From the NCBI RefSeq assembly GCF_900091515.1, contig NZ_LT607410.1:62001-126000 (forward strand): a stretch of DNA of 64,000 nt, written 5' to 3'. The translations under genes and the position numbers were made by a program. Shown here one piece after another: positions 1 through 8,666 of this stretch. The stretch comes from Micromonospora purpureochromogenes. Its GTDB lineage: Bacteria; Actinomycetota; Actinomycetes; Mycobacteriales; Micromonosporaceae. Under the pieces are notes generated by a model. That model was not told where the DNA came from and did no database searches. It was given only the letters and a program-made list of their open reading frames with translations. Every line of letters starts with the position of its first letter. Position 1 is the stretch's first letter.

Positions 1-36
1 TTGCAGGCCCGCCCGCCCCCTCTCCCGAGCCGGTGG

Positions 37-654
37 TCAGGTCGGGATCGGCCAGGCCTCCGGCGGGGCGGCCGACGGCCGCTCGCCGACCAGCTCGGCC
101 AGCCGGGTCAGCCGCCGACGGCCGGCGATCCGGAAGGCCGGCCCGCCGTCCTCGGGCTCCGACACCGCCGTCGGCAGGCCCACGGCGGCGAGCGCCGCCC
201 GCACCGTCGGCCACCACTCCTCATCCCCTGGGCCGAGCCCGAGCAGGAACCCCGCGGGGTCGGACCGGCCGGCGGCGGCCAGCCAGAGCCGCAGCCGCCG
301 ACCGTTGAGATGGAAATGCGCGGGCGGGCGCTTGCCGCCCGCGTCGGCCAGCCAGGCCGTCGCCAGCGGCGCGAGGGTCCGCGCGTACGAGGTGCGCACG
401 GCGTACCGCTGGTCCTCGGTCGCCTCCCAGCTCGCGGCCAGCCCCCGCAACCCGAGCTCGGCGACGAGCACGTGCACCCGCCAGGCGGCGTCGACCACGA
501 TCGAGAGTCGGGCGGTATGCCCCATCCGGCCCACCTCACCGGGGCCGGCGAGCAGGCCGGCCAGGTCGGCGACGGACGGGTCCGCCGCCTCGGTGCCGAA
601 CAGCGAGAGCTGGCGCACCGGTTCGGGGGGTGAGTCGGGAGGGGTCAGCGACAC
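37..654 (-). CDS. Conserved hypothetical protein, 205 aa
   Basis: I do not recognise a family. The start is taken as GTG at 654, which overlaps the last codons of the upstream lipoprotein gene by 10 nt, so the two are probably co-transcribed and translationally coupled. The protein begins with a Pro-rich stretch followed by LSLFGTEA, then a mixed alpha/beta composition with several Trp residues (WRVHVL, WLADAG, EEWWPTV) and no signal peptide or membrane segment, so it is probably cytoplasmic. The in-frame reading continues far upstream, but that extension is Arg/Gly/His-rich and antisense-like, so it is not part of the gene. Function unknown. Confidence 0.7.
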   Translation of the reverse strand: MSLTPPDSPPEPVRQLSLFGTEAADPSVADLAGLLAGPGEVGRMGHTARLSIVVDAAWRVHVLVAELGLRGLAASWEATEDQRYAVRTSYARTLAPLATAWLADAGGKRPPAHFHLNGRRLRLWLAAAGRSDPAGFLLGLGPGDEEWWPTVRAALAAVGLPTAVSEPEDGGPAFRIAGRRRLTRLAELVGERPSAAPPEAWPIPT

Positions 655-1187
655 TCCGGAACCTCGTGAAAGGCCTGTTTGAGCTCTTGATCGTTGAGCC
701 GGCTGGTGTCCAGCGCGCTCGCGTCGTACTCCTTGGTGAGCGTCTCGACCGTGGCCTTGACGCCGTCGTAGAAGGTGCTGGCCTCGCCGGTGCCCAGCCC
801 CTCGATGGTGTCGCGGGCCCGGCCGTACGCGTCCCGGACCTTCGCCAGGGTGGTCTGGAACCCCTTGGAGATCTCCTCGCCGTGCTCGGTCTCCGGGACA
901 CCCGCGTCGGCGACCCTGCGCCGGGCGGTCTCGCTGGCGTCCGCCGCGCCGGCGAAGAGCCGGACCAGGTTCTCCTTGGCCTGCGCCGGGGTGGTCTGCG
1001 CGGTCATCTGCTGGTCGGTGCTGCTGGTGAGCTTGCTGATCTCGGCCCGCCAGGGGGTGAGCGCCTCGCAGACCGAGGCGGCCCAGGCCCGCGGGGTGGG
1101 CCCACCGCCGCAGGCGGCGACGGCGAGCACGAGCGTGGCCAGGACCACCGTGAGCTTTCCGGCGGCTGTCGCCCGGCACCTACGCAT
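645..1187 (-). CDS. Putative lipoprotein, 180 aa
   Basis: The protein begins with a basic N-terminus and a hydrophobic stretch ending in VAACGGG, a type II signal peptide with a lipobox Cys near residue 27. It should therefore be lipid-anchored on the outer face of the membrane. The mature part is helical and charged, with a Ser/Thr/Gln-rich segment near residues 50-65. ATG at 1187 is preferred over a GTG 36 nt upstream because it puts the basic n-region directly before the hydrophobic core. A GGAGG lies about 16 nt upstream, which is rather far. It overlaps the downstream hypothetical gene. Function unknown; it lies downstream of hppA but behind a strong hairpin. Confidence 0.75.
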   Translation of the reverse strand: MRRCRATAAGKLTVVLATLVLAVAACGGGPTPRAWAASVCEALTPWRAEISKLTSSTDQQMTAQTTPAQAKENLVRLFAGAADASETARRRVADAGVPETEHGEEISKGFQTTLAKVRDAYGRARDTIEGLGTGEASTFYDGVKATVETLTKEYDASALDTSRLNDQELKQAFHEVPECR

Positions 1188-1257
1188 GCGTTGCAGCGTA
1201 CGGCCTCCGCGCCGATGCGCCACCGCTCAGGTTTGCCGCCCACCGGGCGCGGCGGAC

Positions 1258-1292
1258 GGGTTCCCGGCCGGCGGTCGGCCGACCGGGAACCC
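1258..1292 (-). terminator. Hairpin downstream of hppA
   Basis: A perfect 10-bp inverted repeat (1258-1267 with 1283-1292) lies 10 nt beyond the hppA stop. A further inner GGC/GCC pairing is possible in the loop. There is no T-tract, as is common in high-GC actinomycetes. Confidence 0.6.
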
Positions 1293-1301
1293 ACCGTCGC
1301 C

Positions 1302-3653
1302 TCAGGCGTTGACCGTCTCCGCCCGCTCCGGGCTGCCCGCGCCGGAGCCGCCGTCGGAGGAGTCCATCGCCACGCCCTTGCGCTTGCTGAACACCACCGC
1401 GGCCACCACGATCAGGGTCGCGACCAGCGCGATCGCCAGCCGCAGCGGGTTGTTGCGGTCGTCGCCCACGCTCCACGCCACCACGGCCGGCGCGATCAGC
1501 AGCGAGACCAGGTTCATCACCTTGATCAGCGGGTTGATCGCCGGGCCGGCGGTGTCCTTGAACGGGTCGCCGACGGTGTCGCCGATGACCGTCGCGGCGT
1601 GCGAGTCGGAGCCCTTGCCGCCGTACGCGCCGTCCTCGACCAGCTTCTTGGCGTTGTCCCAGGCGCCACCGGAGTTGGCCAGGAAGACCGCCATCAGCGT
1701 GCCGGCACCGATCGCCCCGGCCAGGTACGCCGCCAGCGCGCCGGGCCCGAGGCCGAAGCCGACCGCGATCGGCGCGAGGATGGCCAGCAGGCCGGGGGTC
1801 ATCAGCTCGCGCTGCGCGTCCCGGGTGCAGATGTCGACGACCTTGCCGTACTCGGGGCGCTGGGTGCGGTCCATGATTCCGGGCAGTTCGCGGAACTGCC
1901 GGCGCACCTCCATCACCACGGCCCCCGCCGAGCGGGACACCGCGTTGATGGCCAGCCCGGAGAAGAGGAAGACCACCGCCGCGCCGATGATCAGACCGAC
2001 CAGGTTACGCGGGTTGGACACGTTCAGCGCGTTGAGGATCTCGGTGCCCACGTCCCCGACCCCGGCGTCGGCGTACGCGGTGCGCAGGGTGTCGGTGTAC
2101 GAGCCGAACAGCGCGGTGGCGGCGAGCACCGCCGTGGCGATCGCGATGCCCTTGGTGATCGCCTTGGTGGTGTTGCCGACCGCGTCCAGCTCGGTGAGGA
2201 TCCGGGCGCCGTCCTCGTCGATGTCGCCGGACATCTCCGCGATGCCCTGGGCGTTGTCGGAGATCGGGCCGAAGGTGTCCATCGCGACGATCACGCCGAC
2301 GGTGGTGAGCAGGCCGGTGCCGGCCAGCGCGACCGCGAAGAGCGAGAGCGTGATGGAGCTGCCGCCGAGCAGGAACGCGCCGAAGACGCCGGCGGCGATC
2401 AGCAGGGCCGAGTAGACCGCCGACTCCAGGCCGACGCTGATGCCGGCGAGGATGACGGTCGCCGCGCCGGTCTGCGAGCTTTTGCCGATGTCCTGCACCG
2501 GGCGCCGGTTGGTCTCGGTGAAGTAGCCGGTCAGCGCCTGGATGGCGGCGGCCAGCACGATGCCGATGACGACCGCGCCGATGGCGACGATCCGGGGGTT
2601 CTCGTTGACGTCGGTCAGCCCGCCCTCCAGCTCGGCGAAGGTCGCCGGCAGGTAGGCGAAGGCGGCGATCGCCACCAGCACCGCCGAGATCACCGCGGAG
2701 AGATAGAAGGCCCGGTTGATCGCGGTCAGGCCGTTGCGGTCCGAGACGCGCAGCCGGGTGATGAAGACGCCGACGATCGCGACGAGGACACCGATGGTGG
2801 AGATGATCAGCGGGAAGACCAGGCCGTCCTCGCCGAACGCGGCGCGACCCAGGATCAGCGCCGCGACCAGGGTCACCGCGTACGACTCGAACAGGTCGGC
2901 GGCCATGCCGGCGCAGTCGCCGACGTTGTCGCCCACGTTGTCCGCGATGGTGGCCGCGTTGCGCGGGTCGTCCTCGGGAATGCCCTGCTCGACCTTGCCG
3001 ACCAGGTCGGCGCCGACGTCGGCGGCCTTGGTGAAGATGCCGCCGCCGACCCGCATGAACATGGCCAGCAGGGCGGCGCCGAAGCCGAAGCCCTCCAGCA
3101 CCGTCGGCGCGTCGCCCTTGAAGAGCAGGACGACCATCGCGGCGCCGAAGAGGCCGAGCCCGACGGTGAGGAAGCCGACCACGCCGCCGGTGCGGAAGGC
3201 GATCTTCATGGCGGCCTCGCGCCCGCCCTGCGCCTCGCGGGCCGCTGCGGCGACCCGCAGGTTGGCGCGGGTGGCCAGCCACATGCCGGCGCCACCGATG
3301 GACGCGCTGAACAGGGCACCGACCACGAAGAACGCCGACCGGCCGAGCTTCACCGCCAGCTCGCTGCCGTCGGTGTCGTGCACCGGGAGCAGGAAGAGGA
3401 GCACGACGGCGACGACGACGAAGATCGCCAGCGTCCTGAACTGCCGGAGCAGGTAGGCGGAGGCGCCCTCCTGTACCGCTCCGGAGATCTCCTGCATGTT
3501 GGTGGTGCCCTTACCGGCTGCCAGCACGGCCTTGGTCAAGGCGGCGGCGAAGACGAGTGCCACCAGCGCGATCACCGCGGCGATGACGACGTACGTCAGG
3601 TTTCCTCCGGAAAGGGACAGCGCGCCGCCATCGGCGGCCAAGGTCCCGGACAT
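1302..3653 (-). CDS. hppA: K+-independent membrane H+-translocating pyrophosphatase
   Basis: Integral membrane pump that hydrolyses pyrophosphate and exports protons across the cytoplasmic membrane. It has 783 residues with about 16 hydrophobic segments, the normal size of the family. The pyrophosphate/Mg site motif DVGADLVGKVE sits near residues 212-222, followed by further acidic motifs (DNVGDNVGDCAG and, near the C-terminus, DTVGDPFKDTAG). In GNTTKAITKG the Lys (about residue 497) and Thr (about 500) occupy the positions that mark the K+-independent subfamily; K+-dependent enzymes have Ala there. ATG at 3653 follows AGGAGG with a 6-nt spacer. The gene sits beside the bldG pair, the same order as SCO3547-3549 of Streptomyces coelicolor (from memory). 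Confidence 0.97.
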   Translation of the reverse strand: MSGTLAADGGALSLSGGNLTYVVIAAVIALVALVFAAALTKAVLAAGKGTTNMQEISGAVQEGASAYLLRQFRTLAIFVVVAVVLLFLLPVHDTDGSELAVKLGRSAFFVVGALFSASIGGAGMWLATRANLRVAAAAREAQGGREAAMKIAFRTGGVVGFLTVGLGLFGAAMVVLLFKGDAPTVLEGFGFGAALLAMFMRVGGGIFTKAADVGADLVGKVEQGIPEDDPRNAATIADNVGDNVGDCAGMAADLFESYAVTLVAALILGRAAFGEDGLVFPLIISTIGVLVAIVGVFITRLRVSDRNGLTAINRAFYLSAVISAVLVAIAAFAYLPATFAELEGGLTDVNENPRIVAIGAVVIGIVLAAAIQALTGYFTETNRRPVQDIGKSSQTGAATVILAGISVGLESAVYSALLIAAGVFGAFLLGGSSITLSLFAVALAGTGLLTTVGVIVAMDTFGPISDNAQGIAEMSGDIDEDGARILTELDAVGNTTKAITKGIAIATAVLAATALFGSYTDTLRTAYADAGVGDVGTEILNALNVSNPRNLVGLIIGAAVVFLFSGLAINAVSRSAGAVVMEVRRQFRELPGIMDRTQRPEYGKVVDICTRDAQRELMTPGLLAILAPIAVGFGLGPGALAAYLAGAIGAGTLMAVFLANSGGAWDNAKKLVEDGAYGGKGSDSHAATVIGDTVGDPFKDTAGPAINPLIKVMNLVSLLIAPAVVAWSVGDDRNNPLRLAIALVATLIVVAAVVFSKRKGVAMDSSDGGSGAGSPERAETVNA

Positions 3654-3971
3654 CTATGTCCTCCTGTACCGAACACTGTCGCGCCGGCCAGCGGACGCAC
3701 TGACCCGACGCCTGGATGCAGTTGCGCAAGCGCTCCGACCCACCCCATGCAGACCAGCGATGAACGCACATACCCGCTGGCTGCGGGAAGGATCACTTGC
3801 TGACAACCCCGGTACTGTAGCCCCGCGCAGTGTTGGAGGTCACATCCGGGGGACACCGTGTCCGGATGATCTTTGTAACTGTGTTATGAGGAAAAATCTG
3901 ATATAGGAGCCCATCAGCACGTCGAGGCCGCGACCCCGAAGGGTCACGGCCTCGACAGCGGAATGTGAAGG
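3654..3971. other. Intergenic region upstream of hppA
   Basis: These 318 bases hold no gene I can support. They contain the hppA leader and Shine-Dalgarno on the minus strand, a relatively AT-rich patch around 3880-3905 that could hold the hppA promoter, and the hairpin at 3921-3956. A specific promoter could not be assigned with confidence. Confidence 0.5.
3921..3956 (-). terminator. Hairpin after the BldG-partner gene
   Basis: A 10-bp perfect outer stem (3921-3930 with 3947-3956) plus a 5-bp inner stem closed by a four-base cgaa loop, with one C/A mismatch. It lies 15 nt beyond the stop at 3972 and separates that transcript from hppA. There is no T-tract. Confidence 0.6.
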
Positions 3972-4406
3972 TCAGCGGCCGACCGGCCACACCATCCGGA
4001 CCTCGGTGCCGACGCCCTCGTCGACCGGACGGACCTGGAGGTCCTCCACGAAACCGGCGAGCAGGGCGAAGCCGACACCGGTGGTCAGCGCCTCGTCGGT
4101 CAGCGACTCGTTGGCCAGGTCGTCGGCGTTCAACGCGGCCAGCCCGATGCCGGCCTCGATCGGCGCGCGGTCCACCACCCGCACCGAGTACGCCCCGGCG
4201 TCGGACATCTCCACCAGCACCGGGTCGGGCAGCCCGTACTGCCGGTGCAGCGCGACCGCCCGGGTGCAGGCCTCGCCGATGGCCAGCCGCACCTCGTCGA
4301 GCAGGTTCTCGCGCACCCCGGCCCGACGGGCCACCGCGACGCCGACCAGGCGGGCGGTGCGCACGTGCACCGGAGCCGGCGAGAAGGAGAGTCGGACCGT
4401 CGCCAT
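3972..4406 (-). CDS. BldG-partner anti-sigma factor-like ATPase
   Basis: A 144-residue protein of the HATPase_c / anti-sigma regulatory (RsbW/SpoIIAB-like) class. The segment LDEVRLAIGEACTRAV (about residues 37-52) matches the N-box helix with its Glu and Ala/Cys pattern, and GVGFALLAGFVEDLQV matches the later glycine-rich ATP-lid region. It follows bldG with a TGATG overlap (TGA 4408-4406, ATG 4406-4404), so the two proteins are almost certainly made together. A GTG three bases upstream is an alternative start. By position it is the counterpart of the BldG partner next to SCO3549 (ApgA, from memory). Expected role: partner-switching control of sigma factors, possibly with BldG as phospho-acceptor. 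Confidence 0.85.
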   Translation of the reverse strand: MATVRLSFSPAPVHVRTARLVGVAVARRAGVRENLLDEVRLAIGEACTRAVALHRQYGLPDPVLVEMSDAGAYSVRVVDRAPIEAGIGLAALNADDLANESLTDEALTTGVGFALLAGFVEDLQVRPVDEGVGTEVRMVWPVGR

Positions 4407-4762
4407 CACGCGCCGGCGCCGGTGGGGTCCGCCGCGATCGCCGCCTCGACCGTGGGGTGCAGCGGGAACACCTGATCCAACGCGGTGATCCGGAAGATCT
4501 TGAGCAGCGGCTCCTTGTCGCAGACCAGGGCGAAGGAGCCACCGGCCGAGCGGAGCCGCTTGAGGGCGCCGACCAGCACGCCGAGGCCGGTCGAGTCGAG
4601 GAAGTCCACCCGGCCGAGGTCGACGACCACCCGCCGGGAGCCACCGTCGATCAGCTCGAGAAGCCGTTCGCGCAGGCGGGGGGCGGTGTACACGTCCACC
4701 TCACCGCCGACCTCGAGCACCGTGTGCTCCCCCACGGTGCGGGTCGCCAGCGACAGCTCCAT
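4406..4762 (-). CDS. bldG: BldG-type anti-sigma factor antagonist (STAS domain)
   Basis: A 118-residue single STAS-domain protein. It starts [11 protein letters not shown] and contains [16 protein letters not shown], in which Ser57 of the DSTGLG motif is the conserved phosphorylation site. The sequence resembles BldG of Streptomyces closely, including the FRITAL segment near the C-terminus. Role by homology: a phosphorylation-controlled switch that frees sigma factors by binding anti-sigma partners during development and stress. ATG at 4762 follows GGAGGAGGGACTG, a clear ribosome binding site. It is the first gene of a two-gene operon with its partner kinase and diverges from the helicase at 4894. 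The short intergenic region (131 bp) must carry both promoters. Confidence 0.93.
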   Translation of the reverse strand: MELSLATRTVGEHTVLEVGGEVDVYTAPRLRERLLELIDGGSRRVVVDLGRVDFLDSTGLGVLVGALKRLRSAGGSFALVCDKEPLLKIFRITALDQVFPLHPTVEAAIAADPTGAGA

Positions 4763-4893
4763 CAGTCCCTCCTCCGAGAGCCGTAAACTCTCCTGGGCAT
4801 CTAACCATCCCCGCCGCGACGGCCTCTGGTCACCGGCGGAGGCTTCTCCTTACCCACGCCCGGAGTTGTTCACCTCCGAACACCAGTGCGAGA

Positions 4894-7425
4894 GTGCAGG
4901 ACGTGAATCCCGCAGCCACCGTATCCGCAGGTCCCGACCCCAGGCGACCGCCGACGGCGGCGCCGGGCGACCTGCTGCGCCGGCTGCGCGCCCGACACGG
5001 CGACGATCCGGTAACCCACGTCGAGCGGGTCCCGGCCCGACCCGGCGAGCCGGCCCCCTGGCCGCAGTGGGCTCCCGAGGACCTGCGGGCGGCGTTCGCC
5101 CGGCGCGGCGTGGTCGCGCCCTGGCGGCACCAGGCCGAGGCCGCCGAGCTGGCGTACGCGGGGCGGCACGTGGTGGTGGCCACTGGCACGGCGTCCGGCA
5201 AGTCGCTGGCCTACCAGCTGCCCGCGCTGGCCACCCTGCTCGCCGACCCCAGGGCCACCGTTCTCTACCTGGCGCCCACCAAGGCACTCGCCGCCGACCA
5301 GCTCCGCGCCGTCGCCGGCCTGGAACTCGACGGGGTACGCCCGGCCACCTACGACGGGGACACCCCGCGCGCCGAGCGGGAGTGGATCCGCCGGCACTCC
5401 CGGTTCGTGCTGACCAACCCGGACATGCTGCACCACGGCATCCTCCCCGGCCACGCGCACTGGTCCGGCTTCCTGCGCCGGTTGGCGTACGTGGTGATCG
5501 ACGAGTGCCACACCTACCGGGGCGTGTTCGGCTCGCACGTCGCGCACGTGCTGCGCCGCCTGCGCCGGCAGTGCGCGAAGTACGGCCGTACCCCCGTCTT
5601 CGTGCTGGCCTCGGCGACGTCGGGCGACCCGGCGGCGGCGGCCGGGCGGCTCACCGGCCTGCCGGTGGCGGCCGTCACCGAGGACACCTCGCCGCGCGGC
5701 GGGGTGACCTTCGCGCTCTGGGAGCCGCCGCTGCTCCCCGATTCCGCGGGGGAGGTCGCGGACCTCGCGCCGGTGCGCCGGTCGGCGCTGCGGGAGACCG
5801 CGGACCTGCTCGCCGACACCGTCGCCGAGGGGGTACGCACGCTGGCCTTCGTCCGCTCCCGCAAGGGCGCCGAGGTGGTGGCCGCGAACGCGCGGCGGGC
5901 GCTCGACGAGGCGGTGCCCGGGCTCGGCGACCGGGTGGCCGCCTACCGGGCCGGCTACCTGCGCGAGGAGCGGCGCGAGCTGGAACGCGCCCTGCTCCAC
6001 GGCGACCTGCTCGGGCTCGCCTCCACCAACGCGCTGGAACTCGGCGTCGACCTGGTCGGGCTGGACGCGGTGCTGATCTGCGGTTGGCCGGGCACCCGGG
6101 CGTCGCTCTGGCAGCAGGCCGGGCGGGCCGGCCGCTCCGGCGACGAGGCCCTCGCCGTGCTGGTGGCCCGGGACGACCCGCTCGACACCTATCTGGTGCA
6201 CCATCCGGAGGCGCTGTTCGGGCGGCCGGTCGAGGCCACCGTGCTCGACCCGGCCAACCCGTACGTGCTCGCCCCGCAGCTCGCCTGCGCGGCGGCGGAG
6301 GCCCCGCTCACCCCGGCCGACCTGGACCTCTTCGGCGACGGGGCGAAGGAGGCCGTCGAGGAACTGGTCGCGGCGGGGGCGCTGCGGCAGCGGCCGACCG
6401 GCTGGTACTGGCGGCACCGGGAGCGGCCCGAGGTGGACCTGCGCGGCGAGGGCGGCGCGCCGGTCTGCGTGGTGGAAGCCTCGACCGGGCGGCTGCTCGG
6501 CACCGTCGACGGCGGCTCCTCGCACTTCCTCATCCACCCGGGCGCGGTCTACCTGCACCAGGGCGTCTCGTACGTGGTCGACTCGCTGGACCTGGCCGAC
6601 GGCTGCGCGCTGGTGCACGCCGAGGAGCCGGACTGGTCCACCCACGCCCGCGACGTCACCTCACTGTCCGTGGTGTCGGTCCGCTCCTACGTGGACGCCG
6701 GGCCGGTCGGGCTCTTCCTCGGCGAGGTGGACGTGACCAGCCAGGTGGTGTCGTACCAGCGGCGGCGGATCGCCTCCGGGGAGGTGATCGACACCCGACC
6801 GCTGGACCTGCCGGCCCGGGAACTGCGCACCGTCGCGGTCTGGTTCACCCTCTCCCCGCAGTCGCTGGCTCTCGCCGGGGTGGAGGCGGCCGACGTCCCC
6901 GGGGCGCTGCACGCCGCCGAGCACGCCGCGATCGGGCTGCTGCCGCTGATGGCCACCTGCGACCGGTGGGACATCGGCGGGCTCTCCACCGCCGTGCACC
7001 CGGACACCGAGGCCCCGACCGTCTTCGTCTACGACGGCCACCCGGGTGGGGCGGGCTTCGCCGAGCGGGCGTACGGGACGGCGGCGGCCTGGCTGCGCGC
7101 CACCCGGGACGCGATCGCCGAGTGCGGCTGCGAGGCGGGCTGCCCGTCCTGCGTGCAGTCGCCGAAGTGCGGCAACGGCAACAACCCGCTCTCCAAGCCG
7201 GACGCCGTCCGGGTCCTCGACGTGGTGCTCGCCAACCTGCCCCGCGACGCCGAGCCGGCGCCCGCCCTGCCCGAAGGCAGCGTTCCGGTCGCGGCGGACG
7301 GGCCTGCGACGGCGGACCTGCCGGCCGCCGCGGCCGGTTCGCCGGTCGACGCCTCGGCCGCACCGCTCCTGCCGCGCCAGGACGGTCGGGCGGGCGCGGA
7401 CGTCGACATCGCTCCCCCGGGCTGA
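4894..7425 (+). CDS. DEAD/DEAH-box helicase with DUF1998-type four-Cys domain (MrfA/Hrq1-like)
   Basis: An 843-residue superfamily 2 helicase. Walker A TGTASGKS lies at residues 97-104 and the DEXH box DECHTYRG near 203-210. Motif VI-like QQAGRAGRSGD lies in the second RecA lobe near 409-419. The C-terminal region ends in a Cys cluster, CGCEAGCPSC followed by a fifth Cys in SPKCGNGNNP. This is the hallmark of the MrfA/Hrq1 family, which acts in nucleotide-excision-like repair of DNA crosslinks. After the Cys cluster comes a Pro/Ala-rich tail of about 75 residues. The start is GTG at 4894; GTG 4903 is possible. Its position beside a Tad locus matches the conserved helicase/secretion neighbourhood of actinobacteria (Rv3649-type). 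Confidence 0.93.
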   Translation: MQDVNPAATVSAGPDPRRPPTAAPGDLLRRLRARHGDDPVTHVERVPARPGEPAPWPQWAPEDLRAAFARRGVVAPWRHQAEAAELAYAGRHVVVATGTASGKSLAYQLPALATLLADPRATVLYLAPTKALAADQLRAVAGLELDGVRPATYDGDTPRAEREWIRRHSRFVLTNPDMLHHGILPGHAHWSGFLRRLAYVVIDECHTYRGVFGSHVAHVLRRLRRQCAKYGRTPVFVLASATSGDPAAAAGRLTGLPVAAVTEDTSPRGGVTFALWEPPLLPDSAGEVADLAPVRRSALRETADLLADTVAEGVRTLAFVRSRKGAEVVAANARRALDEAVPGLGDRVAAYRAGYLREERRELERALLHGDLLGLASTNALELGVDLVGLDAVLICGWPGTRASLWQQAGRAGRSGDEALAVLVARDDPLDTYLVHHPEALFGRPVEATVLDPANPYVLAPQLACAAAEAPLTPADLDLFGDGAKEAVEELVAAGALRQRPTGWYWRHRERPEVDLRGEGGAPVCVVEASTGRLLGTVDGGSSHFLIHPGAVYLHQGVSYVVDSLDLADGCALVHAEEPDWSTHARDVTSLSVVSVRSYVDAGPVGLFLGEVDVTSQVVSYQRRRIASGEVIDTRPLDLPARELRTVAVWFTLSPQSLALAGVEAADVPGALHAAEHAAIGLLPLMATCDRWDIGGLSTAVHPDTEAPTVFVYDGHPGGAGFAERAYGTAAAWLRATRDAIAECGCEAGCPSCVQSPKCGNGNNPLSKPDAVRVLDVVLANLPRDAEPAPALPEGSVPVAADGPATADLPAAAAGSPVDASAAPLLPRQDGRAGADVDIAPPG

Positions 7426-7570
7426 GCCCTTCCGCTTTCCGGGATGCGTGCATGACCCGCACGACGGGTGGGCATTGATGCATGGGAGCGCTTCCATGGA
7501 TGGCTTGGCTGTCCCACGGCGACGCTCAGCACACCAGCCGACCCGTCGTTTCCGCACCGGAGGAGGAACC

Positions 7571-7777
7571 GTGGCCGACACCATCGCCGAGACCGTCGAC
7601 CTGCTCTACACGATCGACCAGGAGAAGCTCACCCCCGACCAGCAGATCGCCCTGGGCACCGCGCTGGCCAGCCTGGCGCAGGCGGAACGCCTGGAGCAGA
7701 TCAACGAGCGGCTGCGCGGGATCCACCAGGTGCTCAACGCCCGGGCGCTGAAGGCGACGGTCGAGGGCGGACGCTGA
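7571..7777 (+). CDS. Small conserved helical protein, 68 aa
   Basis: GTG at 7571 is preceded by AGGAGGAACC, a strong ribosome binding site, which supports translation of this short frame. The product is acidic, helical and leucine-rich (TVDLLYTIDQEK, LASLAQAERLEQINERLRGI), with a heptad-like pattern over residues 20-55 that may form a short coiled coil. No signal peptide. Function unknown. It lies between the helicase and the LURP-one-related gene, 47 nt upstream of the latter. Confidence 0.7.
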   Translation: MADTIAETVDLLYTIDQEKLTPDQQIALGTALASLAQAERLEQINERLRGIHQVLNARALKATVEGGR

Positions 7778-7824
7778 GCCGCAGGTTGTGCGAGACTCCG
7801 GCGCACACTTCGGAGGAGATATAC

Positions 7825-8403
7825 ATGCAGCTCGACAACTTGCAGACGCAGCATCAGTTCCACGTCCGGCAGCGGATCCGGATGATGGTCAACCAGTACG
7901 AGGTCCGCGCCGTGGCCCCGGACGGCACCGAGGGGGAGCTGCTGGCGTTCGCGCAGCAGAAGCGGCTCGCCTTCAAGGAGCAGGTCACGATCTACACCGA
8001 CGACTCCAAGCAGCAGCCCCTGCTCGGCTTCAAGGCGCGGCAGCGGCTCGACCTCGGCGCCACGTACGACGTCACCGACGCGGCCGGCAACTCGATCGGG
8101 CTGTTCCGCAAGGACTTCGCCCAGTCGCTGCTGCGCTCGACCTGGCACGTCGAGCAGCCCGGCCTGCCGCAGATCACCGGGCAGGAGCGGAGCATGCCGG
8201 TGGCGCTGCTGCGCCGCTTCGTGGACTCCCTCTCCTGGCTGCCGTACCACTTCGACTTCGTCGCCGAGGGCCAGCCGGTCTTCACCGTGGTCAAGAAGTG
8301 GGGCCTGCGCGACAAGTACGTCGTCGAGGTGCAGAACCCGCAGGTGGACCGCCGCCTGGTGATCGCCATGGCGATCGGGCTGGACGCGCTGCAGGGCCGC
8401 TGA
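7825..8403 (+). CDS. LURP-one-related (LOR) family protein
   Basis: A 192-residue protein with the beta-rich composition of the LOR/Tubby-C/scramblase-like fold. It has alternating hydrophobic strands, DDSKQQPLLGFKARQRLDL then TYDVTDAAGNSIGLFRKDF, and later PVFTVVKKWGLRDKYVVEV. Bacterial LOR proteins have no firmly established role; membrane phospholipid binding has been proposed. No transmembrane helix or signal peptide is visible. ATG at 7825 follows GGAGGAGATATAC, an excellent and unusually A/T-rich ribosome binding region for this genome. A hairpin follows the stop. Confidence 0.85.
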   Translation: MQLDNLQTQHQFHVRQRIRMMVNQYEVRAVAPDGTEGELLAFAQQKRLAFKEQVTIYTDDSKQQPLLGFKARQRLDLGATYDVTDAAGNSIGLFRKDFAQSLLRSTWHVEQPGLPQITGQERSMPVALLRRFVDSLSWLPYHFDFVAEGQPVFTVVKKWGLRDKYVVEVQNPQVDRRLVIAMAIGLDALQGR

Positions 8404-8412
8404 CCTGCCGAC

Positions 8413-8448
8413 CGGCCGGGGCGCGTCCTGCGGGGGCGCACCCGGCCG
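8413..8448 (+). terminator. Hairpin after the LOR gene
   Basis: An 8-bp stem CGGCCGGG/CCCGGCCG (8413-8420 with 8441-8448) with an inner GCGC pairing lies 9 nt after the stop. The rest of the stretch to 8666 shows no gene. Confidence 0.5.
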
Positions 8449-8666
8449 CTCTGTCGTGGCCCCGGCGGCGCACTCGGGACGGTTCGTCGCTGCCCGCGAA
8501 CCGGTCTGCTGCCACAGGGCAGTCCCGGCGGGCCGTGGCACCTGGCAGTACAGCCGGACAGCGCCTCGCTGGCCAGTTGGCCTGAACCCGCCGCTGTCGC
8601 CGCCGCACGAGGCGCGGCCAGGGATCGTCGTCAGTGCCCCGTCCCCAGGTGACCCGGCCCGACCAG

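Noticed and set aside
3783..3800. GGATCACTTGCTG, resembling the 3' end of 16S rRNA
   Set aside because: Only a short chance match; no rRNA sequence around it.
630..3803. Very long plus-strand open frame opposite hppA (over 1000 codons)
   Set aside because: Arg/Gly/Asp/His-rich antisense of a strongly conserved gene; no family-like sequence. The same applies to the long antisense frames opposite the M6 proteases, PhoX, eccE and the nuo genes.
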